This document shows, piece by piece, positions 1 to 9,526 of a stretch of 25,655 nt of DNA. The stretch lies in contig DBZU01000011.1 of assembly GCA_002311285.1 (NCBI GenBank), forward strand, positions 2,688 through 28,342. The letters run 5' to 3'. Under the pieces are notes generated by a model. That model saw only the letters and a program-made list of their open reading frames with translations, was not told where the DNA came from and did no database searches. The translations under genes and the position numbers were made by a program. Within the stretch, counting starts at the first letter, position 1. Every line of letters starts with the position of its first letter. Source of the DNA: Dehalococcoidia bacterium UBA1152. GTDB taxonomy: Bacteria; Chloroflexota; Dehalococcoidia; Lucifugimonadales; UBA2962.

Positions 1-1557
1 TCTGCAACATCCATATCATGCGCAGATGTTAATAATGATGGATGGTTAGACATATATGTTGCTAATCTAGGAGCTCATGATTTTCGTACTTTCAATAGCC
101 CGAGCCATCCTGGCCATTTCAATGTTTTATATATAAATAACAAAGATATGACTTTTGATGAGATGGCCTCTGAAGCCGGGTTAGCGGGAGGCCAGATAAG
201 AATGAGGTCTACCGCCGGAGAACCAGTATTATATGAGGATCCACAGACCGGCAACTTTTATGAAGGATGGAATCCTTTAGTGGTTGATCGTTTAGGAAAC
301 CAAGTGGGAGAACCTGCCCCTCAAACTCATGCCACTTTGTTTTTTGATTTTGATGATGATTTGGATCCTGATCTTTTTATGGCAGATGATGGTGATACGC
401 TAAAAATATTTCGTAATGATTCCAACTCGGGCAAACTAATATTTACGGAGGTGGGAGAAGCACTTGGGATTGATTACTCAGGGGCATGGATGGGATTTGC
501 TCTGGGAGACTATGATGGAGATTTAGATCTTGATGTTTTTGTTACTAATATTGGATCACATGCAATGCTAAGAAAACCACAAGATAACCCAACTGGTTCA
601 TGTGAGTATCACCAAAGATTTGCATGGGGTACATGTGCAAACTTTATGTTGAGGAATGACGGAGTTGGGTACATTGAAGGAATTGGAGAAACAGGGATTT
701 TTGTTGAGGTAGGGCAGTCAATTGAAGTATTGCCCAGTTTAATTTTAGCTCCAGCCGCCCTTGATTCGCAGAAGATATATCGAACATTACCAGTGCCTTT
801 GGGGTTGGCAGCTTATGAATTTGGTTTTGGCGCAACGTTTTTCGATATAGAAAATGATGGTGATGTAGATCTTTACTGGTTAGGTTCTAATAAAAATAGT
901 GGAGCAGGCCCCGGAGGTGATGTGTACCCCGGGGTGGGGAGATTGTTGCGTAATGACGGTTATGGTTTATTCGAAGACATTACTGTCGAAGCCCACATTC
1001 TTGATATATCAGATGTAGACTACTCAATTCTAGATATAGACAACTTATCATTTGATGCGCAGAAACAGAGAATAAGTTATAGATTCCATGAAAATGGCAA
1101 AGGGCTGGCCCATGGAGATTTAGATGGTGACGGGTATGTGGATATTATAGGCACTAATAGCAGTGGCAATATTTGGTCTGGTGATTCTGAAAATCTAGTC
1201 CCTGCACCAGGGCCTATATTTATATGGATGAATGGCGGAGGAACTGCTCACTGGATAACCATTAAATTAAAAGGAAGGATGGCTATAGATGGCACAGGCT
1301 CGAATGCTGATGGTATAGGTGCGCGAGTACATATTAAATATACATCGTTATCTGATGGTAATGTGCATGCTCAAGTTCAAGAGGTGTATGCTGGGGGCAG
1401 TTACCTTTCTCAGGATAGCGTCTGGCTCGAATTCGGGCTCGGCTCAGCTAATAGAGTTGATGAAATTCAAGTGCGTTGGCCGACCGGCCAAGATCAGTTT
1501 CTCGAAGATATTGAAGCAGATCAAATTATTGAAATAATCGAGCCTTTAATTAGGTAA
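1..1557 (+). CDS. FG-GAP/VCBS repeat protein with C-terminal ASPIC/UnbV domain (5' end outside window)
   Basis: The frame is open from base 1, so the apparent ATG at 148 is internal and the gene is cut by the window edge. The 519 visible residues align along their whole length with the complete paralogue at 13348-15663, whose N-terminus is a lipoprotein signal. Acidic calcium-loop motifs of beta-propeller (FG-GAP/VCBS, integrin-like) repeats recur, for example DFDDDLDPDLF, DYDGDLDLDVF and DLDGDGYVDI. The last ~90 residues form an ASPIC/UnbV domain (ADGIGARV, then AGGSYLSQDS, then VRWPTG), as in CRTAC1-like proteins. A C-x10-C motif (CEYHQRFAWGTC) is shared with the paralogue. It is probably an exported, cell-surface calcium-binding propeller. 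The ligand is unknown. A TPR lipoprotein gene follows 40 bp downstream on the same strand. Confidence 0.88.
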   Translation, partial: SATSISCADVNNDGWLDIYVANLGAHDFRTFNSPSHPGHFNVLYINNKDMTFDEMASEAGLAGGQIRMRSTAGEPVLYEDPQTGNFYEGWNPLVVDRLGNQVGEPAPQTHATLFFDFDDDLDPDLFMADDGDTLKIFRNDSNSGKLIFTEVGEALGIDYSGAWMGFALGDYDGDLDLDVFVTNIGSHAMLRKPQDNPTGSCEYHQRFAWGTCANFMLRNDGVGYIEGIGETGIFVEVGQSIEVLPSLILAPAALDSQKIYRTLPVPLGLAAYEFGFGATFFDIENDGDVDLYWLGSNKNSGAGPGGDVYPGVGRLLRNDGYGLFEDITVEAHILDISDVDYSILDIDNLSFDAQKQRISYRFHENGKGLAHGDLDGDGYVDIIGTNSSGNIWSGDSENLVPAPGPIFIWMNGGGTAHWITIKLKGRMAIDGTGSNADGIGARVHIKYTSLSDGNVHAQVQEVYAGGSYLSQDSVWLEFGLGSANRVDEIQVRWPTGQDQFLEDIEADQIIEIIEPLIR

Positions 1558-1597
1558 TTCTTATACAATATACATATTTAATGACCAGAACATTTTT

Positions 1598-3115
1598 ATG
1601 AAATTATCAACATTTATTCTTTTTACACTTATTGTTATTTTATCTTGCATTACCTTTGTAGGATGTAGTAGCTCAATAGATAGCATTGAAAGTGAAATAA
1701 TTGAGAATGCCGATGATATTGACATTGTTATAGATGAGGCAACTATTAATCGATTATTTCTTTCTGCACAAAATTTTATAGATCAAGGGGAGCTAAACAA
1801 CGCAGCAGAAATTTTAGATCACTTAATACTCATATCCCCTGATGACCCTGATGCTTACTATAAACGAGCAAATGTGAAGAGAGGACTTGGTTTGCTTGAG
1901 GAATCAATTGGTGATTACAGTAGAGCTATAGGGTTAGATCCTGGTTTAATTGATGCCTACCTGCGTAGAGCAGTATCTCATGCTAATCTCGGACGATTTT
2001 CCGATGCAATTCCAGATTTCGATAAAGTCATAGAACTCGGTGGCCCTGATGCTGCAATGTATCGTAATCGTGGACTAGCCTATTATGAATTAAATTTGTG
2101 GCACGATGCCATCGAAGACTTTAATTCTGCCATAGAAATTGATCCGAATCTGGCCGTTGCGTTTAATGATCGAGGGCTGGCTTTTGTAAAGTTAGGACAA
2201 TATAACAAAGCCATAGAGGATTTTGAGACGGCCATATTAGTCGATCCAAACTTCGTTATAGCATATGACAACAAAGGAAATGCTTGGCAGGCACTGGGGA
2301 ATTTCTATTTTGCTATAGATGATTATGATAAAGCTTTAGAGATAGATCCATCTTACGCTCCCTCATATAACAATCGAGGCAATGCATACAGAGGCTTGAG
2401 ATACTATGAAGAGGCTTTACGTGACTACGCAACTGCTATACAAATATCGCCGAGAAATGCCTCCAGTTATTTTAACAGAGGTGTTGCCTATGGATTGTTG
2501 GAAGAATGGGAAAAAGCTATTGATGATTACAGTTTAGCCATTATCCAAGATGCTATTTATGCAGATGCTTACTATAACCGTGGCGGTGCTTATGGAAATC
2601 TTGCTAACTATGATGAAGCTATAAAAGATTTGACTACTGTGCTTATTCTGCAACCGAGACGAGCTGAAGCGATGCACAGTCGTTCGTTAGCATATCTTAA
2701 ATTAGGACAAATACAATCCGCAATTTCAGATCTTACCGATGCAATTGCAATAGATCCTAACCTGACGATTGCTTATGGGGATCGTGCAGCAGGATATATG
2801 CGTTTGGAAGACTACGATCAAGCAATAATAGATTTAGAAAAAGCGATAGGATTAGACGCGAATTATACGGACGCATATTTAAATCGTGGAATTGTTTTAT
2901 ATCAACTTCGCCAGTATTCCGAAGCTATAGAAGACTATGGTCAAGTATTGTTATTGGATCCGGAAAGAATTGAAGCGTATGCTCATTTAGCTAGGGCTTA
3001 TACAATGATCGAGGATCAGGATAAAGTTATGGAAAATATACAACAGTTAATTGACAAAGGCGTCGATGTAACTGAGCTAAGCAGTGAACTTCTTAACTTG
3101 AGTGAATCGCAATAG
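1598..3115 (+). CDS. TPR-repeat lipoprotein
   Basis: 505 residues. The N-terminus is a lipoprotein signal: Lys2, a hydrophobic run, then FVGC with the lipidated Cys at residue 23. After an acidic linker, about 13 tetratricopeptide repeats of 34 residues run from about residue 50 to 485. They show the usual pattern AYxNRGxAYxxLGxYxxAIxDYxxAIxLDP, and several are close to consensus. The protein is probably anchored to the outer face of the cytoplasmic membrane as a protein-protein interaction scaffold, perhaps for the co-oriented FG-GAP protein just upstream. No catalytic domain is visible. No convincing Shine-Dalgarno precedes the ATG, but the signal peptide fixes the start well. It converges with the soxB-like gene, leaving only 12 bp between the stops. 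Confidence 0.9.
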   Translation: MKLSTFILFTLIVILSCITFVGCSSSIDSIESEIIENADDIDIVIDEATINRLFLSAQNFIDQGELNNAAEILDHLILISPDDPDAYYKRANVKRGLGLLEESIGDYSRAIGLDPGLIDAYLRRAVSHANLGRFSDAIPDFDKVIELGGPDAAMYRNRGLAYYELNLWHDAIEDFNSAIEIDPNLAVAFNDRGLAFVKLGQYNKAIEDFETAILVDPNFVIAYDNKGNAWQALGNFYFAIDDYDKALEIDPSYAPSYNNRGNAYRGLRYYEEALRDYATAIQISPRNASSYFNRGVAYGLLEEWEKAIDDYSLAIIQDAIYADAYYNRGGAYGNLANYDEAIKDLTTVLILQPRRAEAMHSRSLAYLKLGQIQSAISDLTDAIAIDPNLTIAYGDRAAGYMRLEDYDQAIIDLEKAIGLDANYTDAYLNRGIVLYQLRQYSEAIEDYGQVLLLDPERIEAYAHLARAYTMIEDQDKVMENIQQLIDKGVDVTELSSELLNLSESQ

Positions 3116-3127
3116 AAACGGAAATGC

Positions 3128-4351
3128 TTAGTGTACGGCTGCCGCAGGTGCTGAAGCTCTTTCATTAAGGATTGCTCCATCCCTGAAACGGGATAATTGG
3201 AAAGGTTTTATTAGCTCAGGGACTTTCCCGGTTGTAATTAATTCAGCCATGCAACTTCCTGCCATAGGTGCTGCTTTAAATCCCCAAGTGCCCCACCCAC
3301 AGGTCAACAGAAATCCATCTATACCCGATACTCTGCCCATTATAGGAGCATAATCTGGCGTTATGTCACAAAGACCACTCCATTGTCTCAGTAGCCGTAC
3401 ATCTCTTAGCGCAGGAAACATTTTGAGCGTATTTGATACTAAATGACTGATCGTTTCTAATCCAGAACTCATATTGTATGTGGGATACGGATCTACACCG
3501 CCGCCAATTACAATTTCCCCGCGATCGGTTTGATAGGCATAAACATGAAGGTTTGCAGATGACACCGTCGTGTCGATAAATGGCTTGACGGGTTCAGTCA
3601 CTGCCACCTGTAAAGGATGCGTCGCAATAGGAAGCTCAATTTTTGCCATAGCAGCTATGGTAGACGCCCATCCGGCAGTAGCATTTACCACTACTTTTGC
3701 CAGTACATCTTTGTTGATAGTTTTAACTCCCTTTACACGACCTTTATCCAGGATTAAATCCGTGACTTTTGTAAATGGTATGATGTGAACTCCCATGCCC
3801 TGAGCACTTCTGGCATACCCCCAAACTACAGCATCGTGTCTTATAACTCCCGCTGGAGGATGGTATAAAGCTGCCATGACTGGGTATATTTTCCCTTTCC
3901 TCATGTCCATTGATGGGACTAACTCTGTGATCTGTTTTGGGCCGATCATATAGCTTTCGACATTTAGAAGCCGATTAAAATCTGCTCGAGTTTGCAGTCC
4001 ATAAACCGCCGACTCAGAATGCCCTATATCTAACCTTCCAATTTGATCAAACAGCAAGTTTAAATCAAGTTTTGTTGAAAGATCTTCATATAATTTTAAC
4101 GATTCACGGAAAAATGGTATTGCTTCAGCGGTATAGTAATTTGCTCTTAATATTGCAGTTGTTCTAGCACTTGCACCCCCACCAACGTACCCCTGATCTA
4201 TAACTAATACGTCTGTTACACCTAATTTGGCTAGATAGTGCGCTAATGCCAATCCATGTACACCGGCACCGATGATTACAATATCATACCTATCCTTCAT
4301 TTCATTTGTAGTAAAAAAAGTGTATTTCTTTGCACGTTGAAACAGCTTCAT
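3128..4351 (-). CDS. soxB: Sarcosine oxidase / N-methylglutamate dehydrogenase beta-subunit-like flavoprotein
   Basis: 407 residues, the usual length of heterotetrameric sarcosine oxidase beta (SoxB, also MgdA of N-methylglutamate dehydrogenase). A DAO-type Rossmann motif GAGVHG lies at residues 28-33, and TTAILRANYY follows at about 64-73. The motif RHDAVVWGYA places His172 where SoxB carries covalent FMN (His173 in characterised enzymes). The C-terminal part (CDITPDYAPIMG, CGWGTWGFKAAP) fits the FAD-binding DAO fold. Family role: oxidation of the N-methyl or N-substituted amino acid. The start overlaps the stop of the gamma-subunit gene by 4 bp (ATGA), so translation is probably coupled. 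It is the last gene of the operon, whereas classical clusters begin with soxB. The substrate cannot be read from sequence; N-methylglutamate, sarcosine or another N-methyl amino acid are options. Confidence 0.88.
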   Translation of the reverse strand: MKLFQRAKKYTFFTTNEMKDRYDIVIIGAGVHGLALAHYLAKLGVTDVLVIDQGYVGGGASARTTAILRANYYTAEAIPFFRESLKLYEDLSTKLDLNLLFDQIGRLDIGHSESAVYGLQTRADFNRLLNVESYMIGPKQITELVPSMDMRKGKIYPVMAALYHPPAGVIRHDAVVWGYARSAQGMGVHIIPFTKVTDLILDKGRVKGVKTINKDVLAKVVVNATAGWASTIAAMAKIELPIATHPLQVAVTEPVKPFIDTTVSSANLHVYAYQTDRGEIVIGGGVDPYPTYNMSSGLETISHLVSNTLKMFPALRDVRLLRQWSGLCDITPDYAPIMGRVSGIDGFLLTCGWGTWGFKAAPMAGSCMAELITTGKVPELIKPFQLSRFRDGAILNERASAPAAAVH

Positions 4352-5049
4352 TTAGTAGACTCCAAGATATTGACCGCTTTAGTTCCGACCAATGAAACCC
4401 TGTACCGATTTCCCAGTTTGACTATGCTTTCCCAAACATATAAACCGTATGCTCTGTCAACAAACAAATCATAAGCTGGTATTTCATTATAATCATCCTT
4501 GATCAGCAAGCCATACACCTGTATAAACATGGTTTGAACACAGCTCAAATTTTTCAAAGAAGTTAAACTAACGTTAAGATCCGTTAACTCAGATAATAGA
4601 TCCGGTGCATGAGGGCCTATTATACGTATGCCTGTAAATCCTGAAGTTATCTCAAATAGCTCGAAGTTGAATTTAGAATTTAAATAATTAGTTTCTATAT
4701 TTGCAATAGAATTAATAGAGTCTGATGTAATCCATAGTTCGTTTGTAGAAACACGGGCTAGTTTGACTAGTTTTGATTTACTTTGTTTTTTTGTTTGATG
4801 AATTACTTCACCGGGCTGTATATTTACTCCTGTACTTTCTAGCACTTTCGATAATTCAGGACTCTCAACTTTAAATTTACCTAATCTACTTATGTCTGTT
4901 ATCCCCAGATCCATTTTCATAGCATTAAGTTCTTTTTGAACGCCTGAAAAACTTGATGCTGAAATCCAGCCATCTATATTGATCATGTTCGCACCGTTTG
5001 CAATTAGATTGGCGTGAAGAGAACTGAGTTTTATCGGTTGATCGTTCAT
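4348..5049 (-). CDS. soxG: Sarcosine oxidase gamma-subunit-like protein (GcvT fold)
   Basis: 233 residues, slightly longer than typical SoxG (about 200). The sequence is weakly conserved, as in this subunit family, but shows the folate-binding GcvT-like layout: ITDISRLGKFKV near residue 51, and a centre with FEITSGFTGIRIIGPHAPDLLSELTDLN-type content followed by FIQVYGLLI. Position supports the call strongly: its start overlaps the alpha-subunit stop by 4 bp and its stop overlaps the beta-subunit start by 4 bp. In the family it is a structural subunit packing against the alpha-subunit GcvT domain. Similarity alone would give only moderate confidence; the operon context raises it. Confidence 0.8.
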   Translation of the reverse strand: MNDQPIKLSSLHANLIANGANMINIDGWISASSFSGVQKELNAMKMDLGITDISRLGKFKVESPELSKVLESTGVNIQPGEVIHQTKKQSKSKLVKLARVSTNELWITSDSINSIANIETNYLNSKFNFELFEITSGFTGIRIIGPHAPDLLSELTDLNVSLTSLKNLSCVQTMFIQVYGLLIKDDYNEIPAYDLFVDRAYGLYVWESIVKLGNRYRVSLVGTKAVNILESTK

Positions 5050-7829
5050 GCTTTTAGCCTGTGTCCTTCTGGATCATAAATCGGCTTGATCGATACAGTC
5101 GCAGGAAACAAATCATTCTTGATCAGTACAGAGATCTCTTGCCCGTCAATGCAGAAGTTTTCGGGTAAAATAGCTAACCCAAAAGGTTTTTGATTGGTTG
5201 GACTTCGTCTAGCACTTGTAACTCTTCCAATGGGAAGTCCGTTATGAACTATTGCGCACCCATCGTTTGGTGTAGGGGCTGACCCTTTCATTATAAAGCC
5301 AATAGATCTACGTTTAATTCCCCGCATAGATTCCTGATGTATTGCATGTTTGCCAATAAAATCTAACTTATTACTTCGCAGTACCTGACTCATGCCTATC
5401 TCAAGGGGAGTAGTTAAGGAATCAGTATCTTGATTGACTATAATATGCCCCTTTTCTAGTCTTAGAATACGTTGTGCTTCGACACCAAATGGCTGGACAT
5501 CATTAACCGAAAGGCTGTTCCAAATAAATTCTGCATACATCGATGGAAAATGAAGTTCCCATCCCATTTCACCAACAAAACCTATACGCAATATAATTGT
5601 CGGTATACCGGATATATAGGCCTGTTGAGCGCACATATACGGCAACTCGCTTGAGCGAATATCACTCGAAGTCAGGTTTTGCAATATAGGCATTGCATTG
5701 GGGCCGGCGATATTTATTGAAGCAAATTCAGAGGTGACGTTCGCTATCTTTACATCTAATTTGACATCAGATGCCAGCCACCATTTGAACCAACTTTCAA
5801 TTACTTCAATATTGGTTGTTGTGGTCGTTATAAAAAACCTGTGATCTGATAATTTAGTTACAGTGCCATCATCCAATATAACTCCATTCTCTAAACACAT
5901 GACCCCATATCTGACCCTACCAATCTTCAAGTTTGATATCTTATTCACATAAACAAAATCCAGCAGTTTACTTGCATCAGGGCCACGTACATCTAATTTA
6001 CCTAATGTGCTGACATCGATTATTCCAACATTGTTTCTGACGGACGATACTTCAGCATCTGGGTGTACGTAGGAATAAGGTCTCATCCAGCCCCCAACCT
6101 CTAACATTTTTGCTCCTAATTCAACATGTTTGTTATGAAGCGGGCTTCTTTTTACGGGTATAAATCCAGGACCTGCTAACGTACCTAGAGTTGTTGGCTC
6201 AACTGGAGGTCTCTGTGTGGTCGGTCCTAGTTGACTTTGGGGGATTCCAGTTTTCTCACTTGAGATGTTTAAGAAGTTTGAAAGGCACATCTTGCCTTGG
6301 CAAGGCCCCATAGTGACTGTGCTATATCTTTTAAGTATTTGGATGTCTCCAAAGCCTTCACCAATGGCTTGTTGTAAATCCTTAGAAGTCACGTCTTCAC
6401 AGATGCAGATAAACTCTTTGTTATTACAGCCTTTTTCAAATGTACCGCATTCTGCAGAAACAGCAGTCTTAGAATAGGGCGGTATACTTCGTTCATTTAC
6501 AGCCGCCGCCTTACCGGTAGCTTTGCCGTGCTTTGCTGACGATAGTTTGTCTGTTATCCCTATCAACCCTCCAGTCAAATAGATGCTCTGTGGAGGGTCA
6601 GTTGGTATTAATGTATTTAAACCTCGATCAAATTTGGTGGCGCAACCAACTTGCAGGGCAAGCTGACTAGCTGGTTGCAGTCTGCCTGACATACATACTA
6701 GGTCGCAGTCAACATAAAACCACTCATCTTGGTGTCGGAAGCTAATAGTAGAGACGGCGTCATGTCCGATAGCTTTGACACAACGCACCCCTGTAAATAC
6801 AGGTATTTCATGTTGTGCTAGCCTCATGTTAATTTGACTATCAATTTCGTTTCGCGAGTCTACGACAGCTTTAACTCTTATACCTGCTTCTTTTAGCTCC
6901 AGTGCGTCGACATATCCGGTGTCTCGTTCAGTGAAGATTACAGCATCACTGCCTGGTAGCACCCCATACAGTCTTAGTAGCTTAATGGCTCCATTGGCTA
7001 ACATGATTCCTGGCAGGTCATTATTTTCAAACGACATTGGAACTTCATGGGAACCTGTGGCGATCACGATCTGTTTACAACGCAATTTAATCATTTCGAC
7101 TTCTGAGTCGATCGTAATTAATTTGCCTGGATAAATTCCAAATACTGGTGAATTAAGCAACGTCGTTATTAATTTGTGATTCAAAACTTTTTCTATTAAG
7201 AGGTTTAAGTTTTTATCTTTGTTAGCCCCTCCTAAGTATTCGAGTTTATCGATCAGGGTAACTTCAATCCCCGCTTCAGCTGCAGCCAAAGCGGCTGATA
7301 AACCAGATGTCCCTGCTCCTACCACTCCCGCCCCAGTAAATAGAGATCTGTGATATTTGATAGGTATATTGACTGCTTTTGTATTAACAGTGCCTAGTCC
7401 GCCTAATTTACGTAAGATTGGCCTGACTAATTTCCAAACAAGTTTTGGTTTATGAAATGATTTATAGTAGAAACCTACAGGTAATATCCACTTAAATTTA
7501 TCTAAAATGGACAAGATGTCAAATTGCAATGAAAACCATCTGTTTTGTGATTCTACAGCCATGTTTGCCTGAACCTTCGTTAGGCATGCCCTTGCGTTGG
7601 GTGATCCATTAATATTTACAAGACAATTAGGGCACTGGCCAGAAACACACATCAATCCACGTGGACGATGATATTTGAAACTACGGGACACCACTTGTAT
7701 CCCCTCAGCCGCGAGAGCAGACCCAACAGTGTCTCCGTCATATGCTTTGAGTTTTTTCCCGTCGAATACAAACTCTATAGTTTTAAGACGGTTTACTAAT
7801 TCGCCAGATGGAAATCTCCTTGTTCTCAT
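5046..7829 (-). CDS. soxA: Sarcosine oxidase / N-methylglutamate dehydrogenase alpha-subunit-like protein with two putative [2Fe-2S] motifs
   Basis: 927 residues from the ATG at 7829. A TTG at 7841, abutting the soxD-like stop, is an alternative start; neither has a clear Shine-Dalgarno. Domain order: an N-terminal ferredoxin-like region (~15-85, SFKYHRPRG then C61-x4-C66-x2-C69-x12-C82); a pyridine-nucleotide-disulfide oxidoreductase domain with GAGTSG at 171-176; a BFD-like segment with C475-x-C477 and C510-x4-C515; and a C-terminal GcvT/aminomethyltransferase domain (~555-927). Canonical SoxA has the same architecture but lacks these cysteines. The pattern is closer to hydrogen-cyanide-synthase/opine-oxidase-type proteins fused to GcvT. 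The GcvT domain is expected to pass the one-carbon unit to tetrahydrofolate. Inference: electrons may leave through Fe-S clusters rather than directly to oxygen. Confidence 0.88.
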   Translation of the reverse strand: MRTRRFPSGELVNRLKTIEFVFDGKKLKAYDGDTVGSALAAEGIQVVSRSFKYHRPRGLMCVSGQCPNCLVNINGSPNARACLTKVQANMAVESQNRWFSLQFDILSILDKFKWILPVGFYYKSFHKPKLVWKLVRPILRKLGGLGTVNTKAVNIPIKYHRSLFTGAGVVGAGTSGLSAALAAAEAGIEVTLIDKLEYLGGANKDKNLNLLIEKVLNHKLITTLLNSPVFGIYPGKLITIDSEVEMIKLRCKQIVIATGSHEVPMSFENNDLPGIMLANGAIKLLRLYGVLPGSDAVIFTERDTGYVDALELKEAGIRVKAVVDSRNEIDSQINMRLAQHEIPVFTGVRCVKAIGHDAVSTISFRHQDEWFYVDCDLVCMSGRLQPASQLALQVGCATKFDRGLNTLIPTDPPQSIYLTGGLIGITDKLSSAKHGKATGKAAAVNERSIPPYSKTAVSAECGTFEKGCNNKEFICICEDVTSKDLQQAIGEGFGDIQILKRYSTVTMGPCQGKMCLSNFLNISSEKTGIPQSQLGPTTQRPPVEPTTLGTLAGPGFIPVKRSPLHNKHVELGAKMLEVGGWMRPYSYVHPDAEVSSVRNNVGIIDVSTLGKLDVRGPDASKLLDFVYVNKISNLKIGRVRYGVMCLENGVILDDGTVTKLSDHRFFITTTTTNIEVIESWFKWWLASDVKLDVKIANVTSEFASINIAGPNAMPILQNLTSSDIRSSELPYMCAQQAYISGIPTIILRIGFVGEMGWELHFPSMYAEFIWNSLSVNDVQPFGVEAQRILRLEKGHIIVNQDTDSLTTPLEIGMSQVLRSNKLDFIGKHAIHQESMRGIKRRSIGFIMKGSAPTPNDGCAIVHNGLPIGRVTSARRSPTNQKPFGLAILPENFCIDGQEISVLIKNDLFPATVSIKPIYDPEGHRLKA

Positions 7830-7841
7830 ATTTCTAGGCAA

Positions 7842-8105
7842 TTAGGCAATCTCCATGTAGGGATCAACCGAAGATTCAACTACATTAGAAACAGTGTCTC
7901 TAATTAGTATTATCCATCGTCTACAACCGTATTGGTGATACCACCATTCAGATTCTTTACCATATTCGTTTTTCTTGTCGTATAAATATGAATTCCAAAC
8001 ATCATCGCTCGATCCGTCATCTGGCCGGGGTAGCTTTTCGGAACCGTATTGAAATTCTTCAACTTGTCTATCGCCACAATGAGGGCAAGAAATAATAAAA
8101 GACAT
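7842..8105 (-). CDS. soxD: Sarcosine oxidase delta-subunit-like zinc protein
   Basis: 87 residues. Cys7-P-H-Cys10 near the start and His57-x3-Cys61 in WWYHQYGCRRW match the zinc ligands of SoxD (two Cys, one His, one Cys). The acidic RPDDGSSDDVWNSYLY stretch is typical of the family. In heterotetrameric sarcosine oxidase this small subunit binds zinc and plays a structural role. The start codon follows the stop of the ligase gene with no spacer, and its own stop lies immediately before the possible TTG start of the alpha subunit. This indicates a single polycistronic message with coupled translation. Confidence 0.9.
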   Translation of the reverse strand: MSFIISCPHCGDRQVEEFQYGSEKLPRPDDGSSDDVWNSYLYDKKNEYGKESEWWYHQYGCRRWIILIRDTVSNVVESSVDPYMEIA

Positions 8106-9485
8106 TTAAAACAAGGTTAAGTATCGATCGATTTCCCATTGAGAAACCTGTGAATGATACAGGTTCCATTCTCTATTCTTAACTTCATAAAATTGTTCGT
8201 AAATTGGACCGAGGCTGTCTTTGACAACTTTGTCATTTTCCAATTCGTGAATAGCTTCATAAAGTGACTGAGGCAGTATATTTATGCCCAACTTTTTTGT
8301 TTGCGGTGGAGTAAGCTCGTACATATTTGTAAGGTTAGGATCTCCGGGGTGAATTTTCTTTTTTATTCCATCCATTCCCGCTGCTACATAAGCGGCAAAA
8401 GCCAAATATGGATTGCAACCTGAGGACACCGTTCTGTCTTCAAGGTGGCCGGGTCCTGCGGTTCTTATCATTTGAGTGCGATTATTGTCACCGTAACTGA
8501 TAAATGCTGGTGTCCAAGTAAATCCTGACCGAGATCCTTGTACAGCTGTGCCTGCTTGAATTCTTTTATAACAGTTGACGGTTGGCGAAGTTACGGCACA
8601 CAGTGCTCTCGCATGTTCTAATATACCGCCTATGAAATATAGTGCGGTTTTTGAAAGCCCCAATCCGGCGCTGTCTTCCGAACCTTCAAAAACGTTTACT
8701 CCTGTTTTCGCATCTGCAAGATGAAAATGGATGTGTCCACCGTTACCAGTCCTGTCTGTAAATGGCTTTGCCATGTGCGTAGCAATAGCCCCATATTTTT
8801 GAGCGTATTGACTAGTCATCATCTTGAAAAACGTGTATCTGTCCGCTGTAATTAAACAATCTGCATAGTGGAAATTGAGCTCATATTGACCGTTTGCGTC
8901 TTCGTGGTCAGCTTGATATGCATCCCATCCCAATGATTTAACAGCAGCCATTAGATCGCTAAGATAATCAAAGACGTTTGCAATTCCTTTAAAGTCATAA
9001 CAAGGTTTATTTAACGTATCGATCGAATTAGGATCAAATACTTGAATTTTCCCGCCAGCATCTTTTGTAACCAAAAAATGCTCTGGTTCAATTCCCACGT
9101 TAAAAACAAACCCTTGTTTTTTTAGATCATCTAAAACTCTTTTCAAATTTTGTCTGGGGCAATATGGATGAGGTTCTCCGTCTACAAAAAGGTCGGCTGC
9201 AAATCTAGCAACTCCTTTTCGCCATGGAAGCGGAGTGTATGTGTCTAAATCTATTTTGGCAGCCATATCATGAGAGTGCGGCCCTTGCCCCATTCCATCT
9301 AGAGATGCTCCTGCAAATCCAGCTCCATCATCGATCACATCGTCAAAATGATCAACTGGGACCATTTTTACCTTAGCTGCTCCATGTATATCTACGAATT
9401 GAGTCAATATTAATTCGACTCCGTCTTCTTGCATTTTTTGTTTTAAGATTTCCCGTGTATTTTTCAGTGGTTTTGAAGCGGTCAT
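8106..9485 (-). CDS. GmaS/GlnT-type glutamine-synthetase-like ligase (probable gamma-glutamyl-amide synthetase)
   Basis: 459 residues, the length of the GlnT/GmaS branch. Glutamine synthetase landmarks are present: GIEPEHFL at 131-138, HEDANGQYELN at 194-204, GNGGHIHFHL at 247-256, NCYKRI near 304, NNRTQMIR at 334-341, EDR at 349-351 and NPYLA near 358. The opening FVDIHGAAKVKMVP and the closing YHSQVSQWEIDRYL are characteristic of gamma-glutamylmethylamide synthetase relatives. Family reaction: ATP-dependent joining of glutamate to ammonia or an amine such as methylamine. A good Shine-Dalgarno (AGAGG) precedes the ATG. The position directly upstream of N-methylglutamate-dehydrogenase-like subunits supports an amine substrate, but the N-methylglutamate synthase genes are not in the window. 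Assimilatory or other amine-specific activity cannot be excluded. Confidence 0.85.
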   Translation of the reverse strand: MTASKPLKNTREILKQKMQEDGVELILTQFVDIHGAAKVKMVPVDHFDDVIDDGAGFAGASLDGMGQGPHSHDMAAKIDLDTYTPLPWRKGVARFAADLFVDGEPHPYCPRQNLKRVLDDLKKQGFVFNVGIEPEHFLVTKDAGGKIQVFDPNSIDTLNKPCYDFKGIANVFDYLSDLMAAVKSLGWDAYQADHEDANGQYELNFHYADCLITADRYTFFKMMTSQYAQKYGAIATHMAKPFTDRTGNGGHIHFHLADAKTGVNVFEGSEDSAGLGLSKTALYFIGGILEHARALCAVTSPTVNCYKRIQAGTAVQGSRSGFTWTPAFISYGDNNRTQMIRTAGPGHLEDRTVSSGCNPYLAFAAYVAAGMDGIKKKIHPGDPNLTNMYELTPPQTKKLGINILPQSLYEAIHELENDKVVKDSLGPIYEQFYEVKNREWNLYHSQVSQWEIDRYLTLF

Positions 9486-9526
9486 GTTTACCTCTCTAAA
9501 CTAATACTTACCTCAAGGATTATTGT

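Noticed and set aside
644..835. 63-codon minus-strand frame inside the FG-GAP gene
   Set aside because: It lies opposite a well-supported coding frame and has no recognisable motif or ribosome site.
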